Origin: Fragum whitleyi
Taxonomy: Eukaryota > Mollusca > Bivalvia > Cardiida > Cardiidae
Direction: 5' to 3'
NCBI GenBank assembly: GCA_948146395.1
Contig: OX411552.1
Span: forward strand, 6,689,686-6,753,685
Length of the DNA stretch: 64,000 bases
The position numbers and the translations under genes are program-made. The notes beneath the pieces are model-generated. The model did no database searches. It saw only the letters and a list, made by a program, of their open reading frames with translations, and was not told the DNA's origin. Position 1 is the stretch's first letter. Every line of letters starts with the position of its first letter. Shown one piece after another: positions 1-12,221 of the stretch.

Positions 1-1664
1 GTCAACAGTTTCTTCAAAGTGACTTCAAACTAGGCCAGAATGATTGGAACATCACATCCTTCTTTCCGAAAATGGACCAGATCCATCAAATGATATTAGA
101 TTTGACTTCAACGTTTCTCTAAATGATAGAATAAATCACAAGGATGGTTCATTTTGAAAATTGACCCAATGCGCATGCGCCAAGCGTCACAGGGCCAATG
201 AAGAGTTAATTGGAACATCCACATTGCTCTAAAGTCTACAGTTATCATCCAATTGTCTTCATAACAATGAGGGTGACTTTCGAAAGTAGACCCGATCCCC
301 CAAGTGTAAGGTCTTATGGGGAAAGGGGCCAAATGAAAATTTTACACGAAAAGCCTCGTTAACACTCTTAAGTCTTCAGTTTCATCTGATTGACTTAAGA
401 ATTGATCAAATTTATTGTACCAATACAAGGATTGTTCCATTCGTAAATGTGCTTCACGTGTCATGGGAAAAAGGGCATTATCAAAATTCAATAATAAAAT
501 CATTAATTTTCTCAGAATAATTGTACTATAACAAGGATGGTTCCTTTCGGAAATTAAGTGTAACAGGAAAATGGATCAAATGAAAATTTAATTAGAAAAA
601 CCAACGCTTTATAGTCCACGCCCCCTGAAAACTATTACAACTGTACGAAAACATGTTTGGTTTCTGACTGAAAACTGTTAAGGCGTCTACTAATTTGTAT
701 ATTTACATGTCGAAATTCTTAGTGTTTTGTTACAATCACAAGACGCGTTAGGTTTTCAATTTATTGTAACAGTTCCAGACCCTAAACAAGGGAAATAATA
801 AAAAGAAAAGCGACCCTCAATCTTATCGGGGAATATCGCTTTGCTCATCCTTGCTAAAATTGTACAAGAAACTTATACTAAATTGTATTAATAATGATCT
901 AGCGTTTAACTAATTACAGGGTGGATTTCAAGAAAAACTAAATTATACGTTCACTTCGTTTGTGGCACGAGAATCAGTTATTTTCGCCGCTGAAGATAAA
1001 TCGAAACTATATGCATGCTATTGAGACGTAAAGCAGGCATTCGACAATGTAAATCATTGCTTACTTTTATTGAAGTTATCTCGTAAAACGAATATCGATA
1101 AAACAGTAATTGGCATTATCGAAAATTTACTCACAGATGTATTCAGTAGTGTCCGTACAGACGGTGTATATTTTGCGTGGTTCCCAATAGAAAAGGGAGC
1201 CTGAAAAGGTCATATTATCAGTTCTAAGATGTACATGTATCTGATATACATTAACGATCTAATGAACAATGACATGGTGCTCTTATGTTTTAAAAAAACG
1301 GGCTTCAACGATTGTTGAACAAATATATCAATTATTCGATTAAAAACGTGTATACAAACATTCTTCTAAATATAACGAATCTATATCGGACAATTCAAAT
1401 TCTAAAACGAAATGGTGTCTGGGTAATAACTGAACTGTGTCGAAGAAACGGACAAATACTCGCATCTATATATAATCAATTCGAAAAACGGACGATTAAA
1501 TATTTCTGGTCAACAATGCTGTAGCAAATTGCGTAGAACTTCCTTCAGCTTAAATGACTGTGGTAAAAATAGGTTAACCTTACACCAGTTAACCTTAAAA
1601 CATGTCTACGAAAAAATGGTTTTGTCAAAGGCCTTATATGGTAATGAACTGTGGAACGAACTTT
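1..1664 (+). repeat. Direct duplication, copy 1 (partner 3689-5352)
   Basis: This stretch is repeated almost base for base 3688 bp downstream. Only scattered substitutions and small indels were seen. It begins in a noncoding bivalve-type repeat with recurring phrases such as ACAAGGATGGTTC and GGGAAAAGGGGCC, and from about 790 it runs into a decayed reverse transcriptase. The match stops at 1664, where a different repeat begins. Copy 2 continues through the rest of the LINE relic. The left limit is the window edge, so the true length is unknown. Confidence 0.85.
790..1664 (+). pseudogene. Decayed non-LTR reverse transcriptase fragment (copy 1)
   Basis: Broken reading frames translate to pieces of a LINE reverse transcriptase: a segment like DPQSYRGISL, then LQGGFQEK, then DVKQAFDNVNH, then the YLIYINDLMN region. 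The same blocks in the same order occur in the intact LINE-2 ORF at 37112-39331 (DPNSYRAITL, LQGGFQQ, DARQAFDRVWH, YLIFIDSLID). Several stops and frameshifts interrupt it, and the element is cut off at 1664 by another repeat. It is a dead relic of the LINE-2 family or a close relative. Confidence 0.7.
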
Positions 1665-1938
1665 CAACAAGAGCACCGCCTACGGGTGCCTACGCTCGGC
1701 TGTAGGTGCTGGATGGTAAAAAAACTAATGGATGGTGAAAAAAAACTAAGTAGAAAAAGGGGCATAATTTGCAGAAAATGCTTCTAAAGTTAACCCCCTT
1801 GATAGAAATGGTTGCTATTTTGATGGTAAATATGTGTGCCAACTTTCAAGTGAATGCCTTCAGTAGAACCAGAGATATCACAAAAAGGTTAAAATTTTCT
1901 CTTTTTTTGGGCTTTTTTTCTCAAATTTGACCTTAAAA

Positions 1939-2386
1939 TGACCTTGACCTTGACTGATGACCTTGAACTTGGTACTTACAGTAAGTGCTTGTCACAGACA
2001 ATCATCATGTGAAATATGAAGACCCAATCACTTACCATTGAAAAGTAATCGCAATATGTCAAAGTTTTTGCATTTTTTTCACAAGCTTGACCTTGAAAAA
2101 TGACCATGACCTTCACTGATGACCTTGATCTTGGTACCAACAGAAAGTGCTTGTCCCAGACAATCATCATGTGAAATATGAAGACCCTTTCACTTACCAT
2201 TCAAAAGTTTTGGCAAAATGTCAAAGTTTTTGCATTTTTTTCACAAGTTTGACCTTGAAAAATGACCTTGACCTTCACTGATGACCTTGATCTTGGTACC
2301 AACAGAAAGTGCTTGTCCCAGACAATCATCATATGGAATATGAAAGCCCTATCACTTACCTTTCAAAAGTTATTACAAAATGTCAA
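1939..2386 (+). repeat. Three tandem ~161-bp units rich in TGACCT half-sites
   Basis: Units begin near 1939, 2101 and 2262. Each opens with TGACCTTGACCTT (or a near variant) followed by GATGACCTTGA, and continues with AGTGCTTGTC, CAATCATCAT and TGTCAAAGTTTTTGCA. On the minus strand this reads AAGGTCAAGGTCA, the core of nuclear-receptor half-sites (extended form TCAAGGTCA). Units 2 and 3 are closer to each other than to unit 1. Confidence 0.85.
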
Positions 2387-2395
2387 AGTTTTTGC

Positions 2396-2436
2396 ACGAC
2401 GACGACGACAACGACGACAACGACGACAACGACGAA
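2396..2436 (+). repeat. GACGACAAC microsatellite
   Basis: An ACGACGACA-type trinucleotide-derived tandem array lies directly at the end of the third 161-bp unit. Confidence 0.9.
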
Positions 2437-2489
2437 ACCAAGGCTATAGCAATACCTCGGGTTTTCTCCGAAAACAGCCGAGCTAAAAA

Positions 2490-3688
2490 TACAATCTACA
2501 AAAAAAGCATCAGCGCTACCTATCTAACGCATCTGCTTCACAGAAATCAGGGTAGCATTTTGGGCAAGGAATTGTATGAAAGATAAGAATATGTCTAAGA
2601 TGTAGAAGGCCAGTAAACCTACTTTGATGCTTATAAAAAAAAAAAAGCTGACAACAAAGTCCAAAACACAGCAAACATAAAATAAAGCCACTGGTAGGTT
2701 TGTAAGCTGCGATGGCAGTGAGAGGAGACATGCACCATGACCGGGAACTTTTTGTGTGAATGATGTAGACAGCAAGTCGCCGCCTAACATTGTCTAGTTT
2801 CTAACTCTTCCAGTGGCACAGGCATTACAATTTCAGTGAGAAAATTACTTGTTAAGAAAACAAGCTAACCTGGCCCAACGGAATGCACAATGAAAATTAT
2901 TGTAATTTGAAAACAGCTGGTTTACATAGAAAGAAAAAATATTACTGCCAAAATTTCCTGCTAAAAACACATGTATATAGACAGGAACATCTTAAGGATA
3001 AGTAAATGTTTCATATATCTTGTATAAAAGAGACGGCATCATCAAGAGATCTTTACGAAGAAATTGGAAATCCTCATGTATGGCGTGTCAAAGAATGGTG
3101 TGCCAAATCACTCGGAACGCACCCAATTTTATGTGATTTCAGCAATGTATGGGTGCATATTGAATGTTTATTCTTATGGTTTTGAAGAGTATGAAAAACG
3201 TATATGTCCTTAATGTTTAAAAAAAAAAGTGAAATCAAGTGTATAATTATAAATGTATTGTGTTTTTTTTCTTACTTATTATAAGCCTTTTACTTGCTTT
3301 ATAGTATAATGTATTATTGCAAATGCCCATATGGAACTCTTATGAAAAATAATTTAACTTATTACCAGGTGAAGAAAAAAAAACAGGTCAAAGATGTAGA
3401 CGACAGTTTGATTTAACAAAAGTTAATAAGTGCCAAAATAATGTATGAAATGTGAAAAAGACAGAGATTGTTCATTTGTAACAAGCACATTGTTTTTCTC
3501 CCATTTCAATATATTGGGGGGGGGGGGCATCAAAAAGCCGCATTGGTTGGCAATGACTCAATCAATTCTTTGGTCTTATGACTGAAGGTTTCGGTCATTA
3601 AATCAATAGCAATATCAGTTTTTCGTCCAACGTCCGTCCGCCTGGTCGTCTGACCGCCCGTAAACTTTTGCTTCTGAATGCTCTAGAG
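2490..3688. other. No gene seen; low-complexity and repeat sequence
   Basis: No convincing coding potential was found; the short open frames overlap each other on both strands without recognisable domains. A run of 12 G lies at 3516-3527. From about 3560 to 3688 there is a GTCCGTCCGCC-rich lead-in that belongs to the same bivalve repeat opening the duplicated copies. Confidence 0.6.
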
Positions 3689-5352
3689 TCAACAGTTTCT
3701 TCAAAGTGACTTCAAACTAGGCCAGAATGATTGGAACATCACATCCTTCTTTCCGAAAATGGACCAGATCCATCAAATGATATTAGATTTGACTTCAACG
3801 TTTCTCTAAATGATAGAATAAATCACAAGGATGGTTCATTTTGAAAATTGACCCAATGCGCATGCGCCAAGCGTCACAGGGCCAATGAAGAGTTAATTGG
3901 AACATCCACATTGCTCTAAAGTCTACAGTTATCATCCAATTGTCTTTATAACAATGAGGGTTCCTTTCGAAAGTAGGCCCGATCCGCCAAGTGTAAGGTT
4001 TTAGGGGGAAAGGGGCCAAATGAAAATTTTACACGAAAAGCCTCGTTAACACTCTTAAGTCTTCAGTTTCATCTGATTGACTTAAGAATTGATCAAATTT
4101 ATTGTACCAATACAAGGATTGTTCCATTCGTAAATGTCCGTCACGTGTCATGGGAAAAAGGGCATTATCAAAATTCAATAATAAAATCATTATTTTGCTC
4201 AGAATAATTGTACTATAACAAGGATGGTTCCTTTCGGAAATTAAGTGTAACAGGAAAATGGGTCAAATGAAAATTTAATTAGAAAAACCAACGCTTTATA
4301 GTCCACGCCCCCTGAAAACTATTACAACTGTACGAAAACATATTTGGTTTCTGACTGAAAACTGTTAAGGCGTCTACTAATTTGTATATTTACATGTCGA
4401 AATTCTTAGTGTTTTGTTACAATCACAAGACGCGTTAGGTTTTCAATTTATTGTAACAGTTCCAGACCCTAAACAAGGGAAATAATAAAAAAAAAAGCGA
4501 CCCTCAATCTTATCGGGGAATATCGCTTTGCTCATCCTTGCTAAAATTGTACAAGAAACTTATACTTAATTGTATTAATAATGATCTAGCGTTTAACTAA
4601 TTACAGGGTGGATTTCAAGAAAATAAAATTATACGTTCACTTCGTTTGTGGCACGAGAATCAGTTATTTTCGCCGCTGAAAATAAATCGAAACTATATGC
4701 ATGCTATTTAGACGTAAAGCAGGCATTCGACAATGTAAATCATTGCTTACTTTTTATCGAAGTTATCTCGTAAAACGAATATCGATAAAACAGTAATTGG
4801 CATTATCGAAAATTTACTCACAGATGTATTCAGTAGTGTCCGTACAGACGGTGTATATTTTGCGTGGTTCCCAATAGAAAAGGGAGCCAGAAAAGGTCAT
4901 ATTATCAGTTCTAAGATGTACATGTATCTGATATACATTAACGATCTAATGAACAATGATATGATGCTCTTATGTTTTAAAAAAAACGGGCTTCAACGAT
5001 TGTTGAACAAATGTATCAATTATTCGATTAAAAACGTGTTTACATACAATCCTTCTAAATATAACGAATCTATATCGGACAATTCAAATTCTAAAACGAA
5101 ATGGTGTCTGGGTAATAACTGAACTGTGTCGAAGAAACGGACAAATACTCGCATCTATATATAATCAATTCGAAGAACGGACGATTAAATATTTCTGGTC
5201 AACAATGCTGTAGCAAATTGCGTAGTACTTTCTTCAGCTTAAACGACTGTGGTAAAATAGGTTAACCTTACACCAGTTAACCTTAAAACATGTCTACGAA
5301 AAAATGGTTTTGTCAAAGGCCTTATATGGTAATGAACTGTGGAACGAACTTT
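3689..5352 (+). repeat. Direct duplication, copy 2 (partner 1-1664)
   Basis: Nearly identical to 1-1664 at an offset of 3688 bp. This copy is the more complete one: at 5352 it runs on into the remainder of the LINE relic, whereas copy 1 is cut by an unrelated repeat. Confidence 0.85.
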
Positions 5353-6663
5353 CAAAAACGCATCTTATTACATTTGAGCGTGCGCATAAAAAAATGCATT
5401 AAGCATATACAGGATATGCCTCGTTCCACACCTACACCGATTGTATATTGCTGCTTAAAAATGTTTCTTTAAGAAGCGTACATAGGTAAAAGAAAGCTCA
5501 TTTTTTGGGCAGTTATGCATAATGGATACTGAGATAAGAATAAAACTAATGTTTGCAGGTAAGTTTACATCAGTTATGGAAACGCCGCATTCGATTAACG
5601 GTTTTGTGCCTGATATATATCGTATCTTTTGAAAATATGGACTAAAAAATCTTATTTGATTACTTATCAGAAGCAACCTTCCCTTCTTGTCATAGTTGGA
5701 AAAAGATTGTCAATTGCTCAATCGAATCGTTTACGAAAAATGATTTTATATCCACAATATTAAAAAGTCAAAGTCGCAATTAATATTAATCCGTTACAAT
5801 TTCACGCCTTGTAATCTGTGGATGTTCAGTGGGACGTATAGAGATCAGTTGAAAAACTGTCAAAATGCAATCTATATTCTTTGAAGATTTTTTTGTTCAA
5901 ACAAGTACCCAGTTCTATGTACTCAATGCAATTTAACTGTAGGATGCGTATCAACCCATTTACATGTACTACTCTTTTGTTCTTGCCGTGACGAGGTCAG
6001 GGATCAATTATGGAAAGGTCTATTGAAAGGACTAGGAGGAGAGAACTATAATAAATTTTGTGCACTTTCACCGTACCTTCGGGTTCTTGAACTTTTATCA
6101 GGGTGTACTAGTTTTGATATGCATGACAAGAACCGTATAACATGCTTTAATCAGATTGTAAAATGTATCCATATTCTAGAAAAAAGCTCATACATGTATA
6201 ATAATTGACATAGTCAATAAGATGTTAAAGTAACTGAGCTTTTGAAGGAATTGTCATTTTATTTTCGTTGAAGTATTTACTTAGCAACGTCGATTGACGG
6301 CCGAAACATCATAGCCATGGCTTACGTAAAATGTGGCTTTGGTGTGCCGCCCCCAACGATGGCATACTACAGATAAACGATTGCTTTGGGCTTCTAACTT
6401 AAAATGTATGTATGTGCATAATGGCATTTATAAGTAGAATTAACCTTTTTGACTCGTCGTTATTATTGCAATCACTTGTAAGTCAAAATAGCGTGTTCAA
6501 GTAATACAATAAAAACGATTTGTCCTCGTGCTGTATAAATCTTTATAAAATCCTTATTATATATATGCCTGTCTGTATTGTTTACATGTCACTTAGATGT
6601 TTGTTCCTTCGTAATGTAATCTTCATATCTAGAGAAATAAAATATTATCTATCTATCTATCTT
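4478..6663 (+). pseudogene. Decayed LINE (LINE-2 family) with 3' end
   Basis: This is the longer relic of the same reverse-transcriptase family. It carries the blocks seen in copy 1, then KALYGNELWNEL and FERAHKKMHKAYTGYA (compare RALFGCEFLPPL and IERSHRLCLKQIQG in LINE-2), and then a C-terminal piece ending near 6208 (GLGGENYNKFCAL, compare ILGENYSNFCFLAL). Frames are broken at several places. The 3' end carries AATAAA-like sequence followed by an ATCT tandem tail at about 6645-6663, typical of non-LTR 3' ends. It is non-functional. Confidence 0.7.
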
Positions 6664-6960
6664 CTTTCGAAAATGGGCCTAATCCGTCAAGCGACACGTG
6701 AAAAGGGGGTCAAATAAGAATTAGATACTCGTTAATATTCAAGGGACCGCAGTTTTCATTCGATTGGCTTCAAACTTACGCTAAATGATTGTACCAATAC
6801 AATGACAATTCCTTTCGAAAATAGGTTTCATCCGTCATGTGTCATAAGAATAGAGTCCAGATGAAAATCAAATAAGAAAATCCTCGTTAACACCCTATTT
6901 TCATTTGATTTTCAAATTTGCTTAATTATTTTTAACACTCTAGAGTCAACAGTTATCATC
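6664..6960 (+). repeat. Bivalve-type interspersed repeat related to 250-600
   Basis: Recurring phrases (TTTCGAAAATGGGCC, AAGCGACACGTGAAAAGGGG, AACACTCTAGAGTCAACAG) match the noncoding lead-in of the duplicated copies. No coding content. Confidence 0.5.
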
Positions 6961-7196
6961 GATTTGTAATAATCTGGCTAAAGATGATTATCATCATGAT
7001 AATCGTTTCTTTTAAAGTATATATAATCGAATGAGCGTCAGAAGAAAATTAGCCTCAGTATAATTCGATTATAAATTCAAACTTCTCCATACATGCATGG
7101 AATTTTCACAAAAATATTTCACTTAGTGTTCTACATCATTTGACCATGTGCAAATTGATGTGGGCTGTTGATGTCATAGAAAAAGGGGTCTAAATA

Positions 7197-7374
7197 CAGT
7201 CAAACCTGTCTTAGCGGCCACCTGTATTCAGCAAGCAACCTGTATTAAGCAAGCGGTCACCGAGTTCCGAAATGAACCAATTGCACTGTAATTGACCTCT
7301 ATTAAGCAAGCACCTGTCTGAAGCAAACACTTTTTGAATGTCCCATTGGTGCTTGCTTAAGACAGGTTTGACTG
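7197..7374. mobile_element. MITE with CAGTCAAACCTGTCTTA inverted ends, TA flanks
   Basis: The left end CAGTCAAACCTGTCTTAG and the right end CTTAAGACAGGTTTGACTG are inverted copies of each other. Each is flanked by TA (TACAGTC ... GACTGTA). The interior repeats GTATTAAGCAAGC-like phrases. At 178 bp with no ORF it is a non-autonomous DNA transposon. TA flanks and such ends fit Tc1/mariner/pogo-type mobilisation (inference). Confidence 0.75.
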
Positions 7375-8250
7375 TAAAAACAAGCTTGTTCACAAAACCC
7401 ATGATAAAGGGACTTTTATGTCAATTTATTGTGAACACAACCCTCATTTATACACGGATTATAATGAAAAAGAAATGAACAGAAACTTCCACATAATGTT
7501 CCACATCATTTGACTATACCACATGTGTCAGGGTTTGCTTATATAATGCTTCTTTATGAAAAATGGGCCTTAACCTATTTTATTTGGTAGCATAATTCTT
7601 TTATTCATGCACAGAAACTTTAACAGAATGTTCTTCATCATGTGAAAATCACATAGTTTTCCGTTTGGTGTTATATTCTTGCACTGAAGAGAGACTCCGC
7701 CTTGTGATTTGAGGGATCCAACGCCATTATGCCTGTTATGAAAATCTAGGTAGAAGGTTAAAAATCTACTTGATGGTCTAAAACTTAAGGGTTCTTCTAA
7801 TTGAGGATCCCGCTACTAAAAGTAAAGATTGATGAGTTCCTAAATAATTCAAGATAGCAAAAATTGAAATCATGTGTCCACTTATCATCTCAAATTAACA
7901 ATGACCGCCGTCATAGCGAAGTGACAGCCCGCCTGACCTTCCTACAAAAGTTTCATGGTTCGATTCCCGACGACGTCACGCATCCATTTTGAATATTTGT
8001 CTTCCATCTATTGGTTGATTATCATAAAACTTAATATATGGAATATCAGTTGTTCAGGCCAGGTAATAGTGTAATAGCAGCGCTGATAGGGAAAAAACCT
8101 GGAATCTACCGTAAGCAGCTCCAGCCGCCTAAATACCCATTTAATTAAGCAACAAAATTGACAATCCATTACATACACCTGAACATTTCATCATCCAAAT
8201 TATACTGGATACTTTCTTAAATACGACTTAAGTATATTAATAATACTACA
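7375..8250. other. No gene seen
   Basis: AT-rich noncoding stretch. The only structure I can support is the tRNA-like fragment listed separately at 7904-7975. Confidence 0.5.
7904..7975 (+). repeat. tRNA-like (SINE head) fragment
   Basis: An A-box-like TAGCGAAGTGAC and a good B-box GGTTCGATTCC lie at tRNA-like spacing. The acceptor and anticodon stems do not fold as a proper tRNA, so this is read as a tRNA-derived SINE head or tRNA relic rather than a functional tRNA gene. Confidence 0.35.
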
Positions 8251-8369
8251 TCATGGTCCCTTTAGTTCTTTTCAGCATGAGTCTTTTCCGAATTTGTGAC
8301 TTTTTTCATTTTCATACACCCTATCCGTTGTTTTTCGTACGTCTATCTGTTTGTCCTCTCGTTAGTTTT

Positions 8370-9140
8370 TGTGTGTGTGTGTGCGCAATTCCTCCTGAAC
8401 TGTTAATGGGAATAAGCAGAACCTTACCACAATTATTTTTTAGATGTCTAGCTGTGTATAAGACCTTTGAAATTCTAATAGTCCAACAATTATTGAGTTA
8501 TCTTGAATTATCTACCCTTTAATTGAACAAAAAAAAACCAGTATATATCTTGTGAGCACACCTCCTACAGTTTGAATAGGAATGAAGTGAAAATTGGCAG
8601 TATGACTCGGCATGTCTAGTTGCGCAGTAAACAATAGGGTTGGGAAACGTCAAGTGGTCCCGATTTATCTGTCCTTGATTTAACGAAATTGTATTGTATT
8701 GAGCTGGATATTGCCACAATGACTCTCAATTATGTGAAAATATGCACAAGACTTTCAAAATTAAAAAAAAGCTTCGGTTTTTCTCGAATTATCCTGAATC
8801 ATCTGCCCTAAGATTGATTGAATGTCACCATTTTTGAGAGCAACCATCCGATAGTTTGAATTGGTATGAACTGAAATTTGACAGAATGACTCTCTTCAAT
8901 GTCAAATTTTGCAAAAACACCACTTTTTTATATCGAGTTGTTCCTGTATTATCTGCCCTTTAATAAACAAAATAGATTGTTTTATGTGTGCACTACTCCT
9001 CGTACAGTTGCAATTATTTTGTCCTAATACTCGTCACTTGTATCAATGGGTTAAGTTATGCTAAATACTCGTGAAATTCAAACCACTTCAATTGTACTTT
9101 AATCATCTGCCCTTGAATTGAAAAAAAAAATCATGCTAGA
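8370..9140 (+). repeat. Degenerate tandem repeat, units of roughly 150-300 bp
   Basis: The phrases TCCTCCTGAACTG / CTCCTACAGTTTGAAT / CCGATAGTTTGAATTGG and TTATCTACCCTTTAATTGA / ATCATCTGCCCTAAGATTGA / TTATCTGCCCTTTAAT recur in order about four times. No coding content. Confidence 0.55.
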
Positions 9141-9412
9141 GCATAGCGTGCACCTCTATGATACTCTAATTCCATTTTTCTTGCCGTCAGCTGCCCCCCC
9201 CCCCTAATTAGTTATAATAGGCCCCGCTTCTTTAGCCCTCGATGAGGGAGGAACCGAAACCATCTTCTATTGTGCGTACTTCCACAAAGGCTGCAGCTAC
9301 GCCACTTGCCATAAAAAAGTTTTAATCCGGCAAAACGGTCATGTAGATACTTTCATCATCTTTTGAAGATTGAGTGCCTATAGAAACTTCATTGATACAG
9401 TGATATCCGACT

Positions 9413-9576
9413 GTCAAGGTAGTGGCCCGTAAAAGTTCCGCAACATTACGGAACTCATGATCTTTCACAATGTTGACCGGGGTTTCCTAATGAAAATCAT
9501 TAGGAAACCTCTTTTAACACTGCTAAAGTTCATTACTTCCGAAACATTGCCCAACTATTAGGGGTCCAGTATCTTA
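9413..9576. mobile_element. Foldback (fully palindromic) MITE, copy 1
   Basis: Almost the whole element is an inverted repeat centred on the near-perfect hairpin GGTTTCCTAATGA-AAA-TCATTAGGAAACC. The outer arms pair around GTTCCGCAACATTACGGAACT and its imperfect inverse. A second copy with the same centre is at 60619-60780, inside the laccase gene. There is no ORF. Confidence 0.75.
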
Positions 9577-9585
9577 AGGTAAGTG

Positions 9586-9975
9586 ATACTAAAATTAACA
9601 TTTGCCTTGATCAAAACTGTTCTAAATCGCTCTTTCAGCGCTTTTTTCATTCAATTCAAACACTCCCTTAAAACACTCAAAAACGCTTTTAAATCGTTAA
9701 AAAGAAAAACATGAAATAAATTGTTCAAAACGATCAACGATCATTGAAAATTGATCCAATTTATCATAAGCTTATGTGGACTTTTAAGCGTCTGATTGAT
9801 CGCGATTTTACTGACATAATTGAAATTTAAAGCGCCTAGTTGAAAGAGGAAGCTTTTAATAGAATGTGACTGCTTATCTTATGAAAGAGAGGCAATACAT
9901 AACGCAACTTTTGTGCAGGATGAACAAAATTTGCGATATTGGATTATCTTCCGTTAATTTTACCATGGTTAACTT
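9586..9975 (+). mobile_element. M1 element, degraded copy
   Basis: It shows the M1 left part (ATCAAAACTGTTCTAAATCGC, TTCATTCAATTCAAACACTC), the GCGATTTTACTGACATAATT block and the right arm of the central hairpin (GAACAAAATTTGCGATATTGG). Both termini are eroded. This is an old copy. Confidence 0.7.
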
Positions 9976-11452
9976 CCCAAGCAGTTATAATGCAAATTGG
10001 ATTTTGATGTGTCAATCATTGACATGTTGCTAACAACCCCCCCCCCTCCCGGTAAAAACAATCACCATACACTATGGTTACTATATAGAGAATGATATGT
10101 TGGCAATATCATTCTTATATAGTCGAGGTTATGAGAATTTATGAAGGCGAGCCTACGCAGTTAACATTTATATTTTGAGACACTTACAAGTATTTTCTAA
10201 TTATCATGCAACCATCTATATGACTAGACCTTAAAATCAAAGACATTGTGATACAAGAGTATGCAAGTTATTTCTAATAACAGACTGCCTGATATCATTT
10301 TATGTTTTAAGGCAGGCGATATCAGGTCAATAAGGCTTTATTGAATGATAAATTCATATTCTTGTAATGTCTTAGTAAAGTGATAATGGGTTTTAATGAC
10401 CACTGCAAAACGTATAAGGGGAAGCAAGTAGTAAAAGTAAAAAAAAAACGCAAACGAATTGATGGTTCCCCCTGCTAACTATTCCTCCGGTTGCAAGTCA
10501 AAGTAAATTCTACCAAGGGCGAGTCACATTCCTTCACGTTCAAGGTCGTAACATACAATTACGTGCGGTACACACAGGCGTAAATCAAAGATGATTGTAT
10601 AAATATATAGCGAAATATCAATGAGATGTAGTAACAATGCCTTGATCTATCATATCACCAACGTCCAAAATATCGAATTATAAAGTCTTCTCTATACTTT
10701 GAAAAACACCTCGCTCTCTTCTTCCGTACCAGGAATTACAACAACCTCTTTTTCTATACTTTTATTGTCGATTGCTAGAAACACAACGATGGAGTAAACC
10801 AGATACAATACAATGCATTTCAGGCAAGTGATCCGCGTCATATCAAGGAACGCGACGCCCAGCCGTTAAAACAGAGAAGGTGGCTCTGAAAAAAAGGTTA
10901 TCCCAGGACAGTTTAGCGCCCCCTCAACGGTATGCGTGGGACTTCGCATTGTCTATGTATAGGATAGAAAACGAGAGCCGTGGCATATGGGGAATAGACA
11001 TGAGCGTGAACGAGTGTCTTTTTCCCATATAACGCGGCACGAGATTTTCTATCTGACTTAGACCACGCTTTTCTTACACTATCTGTAATTTTTACCCGAT
11101 GCTCTAAATGATGAAAAAGAGTAAATCTCGCTCTGATTTTACTCTAATTCGATGTGAATATGCTGAAAACTTATTAATCTATTTCCGTTACCATTTTTAG
11201 ATCTTTTGCAATTTTGCGACAGTCTAAAGTCTGTAGGAAAAAAGAGCTGTATAAAATGCTAGACATCTTCTTGAAATAACTCGGCTCTAAAAACCGGTCG
11301 AGATTCACGTGCAAGACACACTACTACCGTATATTTGTAAATGCAATACTCGGAGTTGTATCTGTGATATTGTGAAACATTGTTGACCTGTCACTCATTT
11401 AATATTCCTGTTGACCTTCATTGATATTCGGAACCCACTTCCTTATATAGAT
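9976..11452. other. No gene seen; two inverted repeats
   Basis: No coding region supported. A short hairpin lies at 10080-10123 (arms TATATAGAGAATGATAT and ATATCATTCTTATATA). A larger imperfect foldback lies at 10963-11053 and is listed separately. Confidence 0.5.
10963..11053. repeat. Imperfect foldback, arms of ~40 bp
   Basis: The left arm reads GATAGAAAACGAGAGCCGTG then ATATGGGGAATAGACA. The right arm reads TGTCTTTTTCCCATATA then CGGCACGAGATTTTCTATC. With a few mismatches the whole 90 bp forms one hairpin. Confidence 0.6.
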
Positions 11453-11510
11453 TCAAAATACGCGAACAGTTAGTACATCCAAATAACAAAATATACCTAG
11501 TTGTGATAAA

Positions 11511-11578
11511 TGACCAGACATAGCTCTAAGTGAATGGTCAGGAACTTGCAATGCAGAGGTCCGAAGATCGAATCCCTC
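11511..11578 (+). repeat. tRNA-like (SINE head) fragment followed by T-runs
   Basis: An A-box-like TAGCTCTAAGTGAATGG and a B-box-like GATCGAATCCC are present, followed by TTTTTTT and a longer T-rich tract, as in a RNA polymerase III unit. The stem pairing is too poor to call a functional tRNA. Confidence 0.4.
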
Positions 11579-12221
11579 ACTCAACTGATTTTTTTGAATT
11601 TTTTTTTTTTTTTGTTTTTGTTGTAAATACGATGTTACTTTTAATGGATGTAATTCAAATCTATATGTATAAAAAAGCACGACACAGTTTATTTAATTTT
11701 GTTCCTCGTTCTGTGTGGGTTATCCATTTGACATTCTGCATCAAGTGATTTCTTATTGCTAAGTAGCCTGCGCGCAACAGTAGGTTTTTTTTTTTAGAAA
11801 AAAAAAAAAGGATAAATTTATCACACCCTTCAAATTAAAATAAGAAATTGATATAGAATTTCGTAAAAAGGATTTAACAGAAGTGACGGCAAGCAATGAA
11901 ATATGCCCTACGGTAAGAAAAATAGTAATAATTATTAGCATTAAATGTCATGAACGAAAGAAGATAATTCAACTGAGTCAGTTAGGTGCTGCTTAGAGAG
12001 AAAAAAGGCTAAGTTTACAATCAAAGCCTCGTGATCTCAGCTTGAATAAGTGACAACAGCTTATTAATTCCATGAAAATTAAAGTAATGAGGCATTTGAT
12101 AGAGAAAAACTGCTATCAACATAGAATATAACAAACAAGAAATTCAAGAGACAATAAAACTGACCCTTTATTTAATCATAAAATCAAAGTAAAAACAATT
12201 TCAGAAAAAAACTCTGAATCC
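11579..12221. other. No gene seen
   Basis: AT-rich noncoding stretch with T-runs at 11590-11606 and a TTTTTTTTTTAGAAAAAAAAAAA palindromic low-complexity tract near 11786-11810. Confidence 0.5.

Larger units (their letters stand above)
1665..2489 (+). mobile_element. Interspersed repeat with TGACCTTGACC-rich tandem core
   Basis: The unit starts with a short imperfect hairpin (AGCACCGCCTAC ... GTAGGTGCT). It continues through three tandem units of about 161 bp and a GACGACAAC microsatellite, and ends at AGCCGAGCTAAAAA. It interrupts the LINE relic of copy 1 and has no coding capacity. I recognise the general type from bivalve and gastropod genomes, but no family name can be given. The ends are approximate. 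Confidence 0.55.

Noticed and set aside
2262..2486. Open frames with Arg/Asp repeats near the GACGAC array
   Set aside because: Microsatellite translation inside a noncoding repeat.
7904..7975. Functional tRNA gene
   Set aside because: The B-box is good but acceptor and anticodon stems do not pair.
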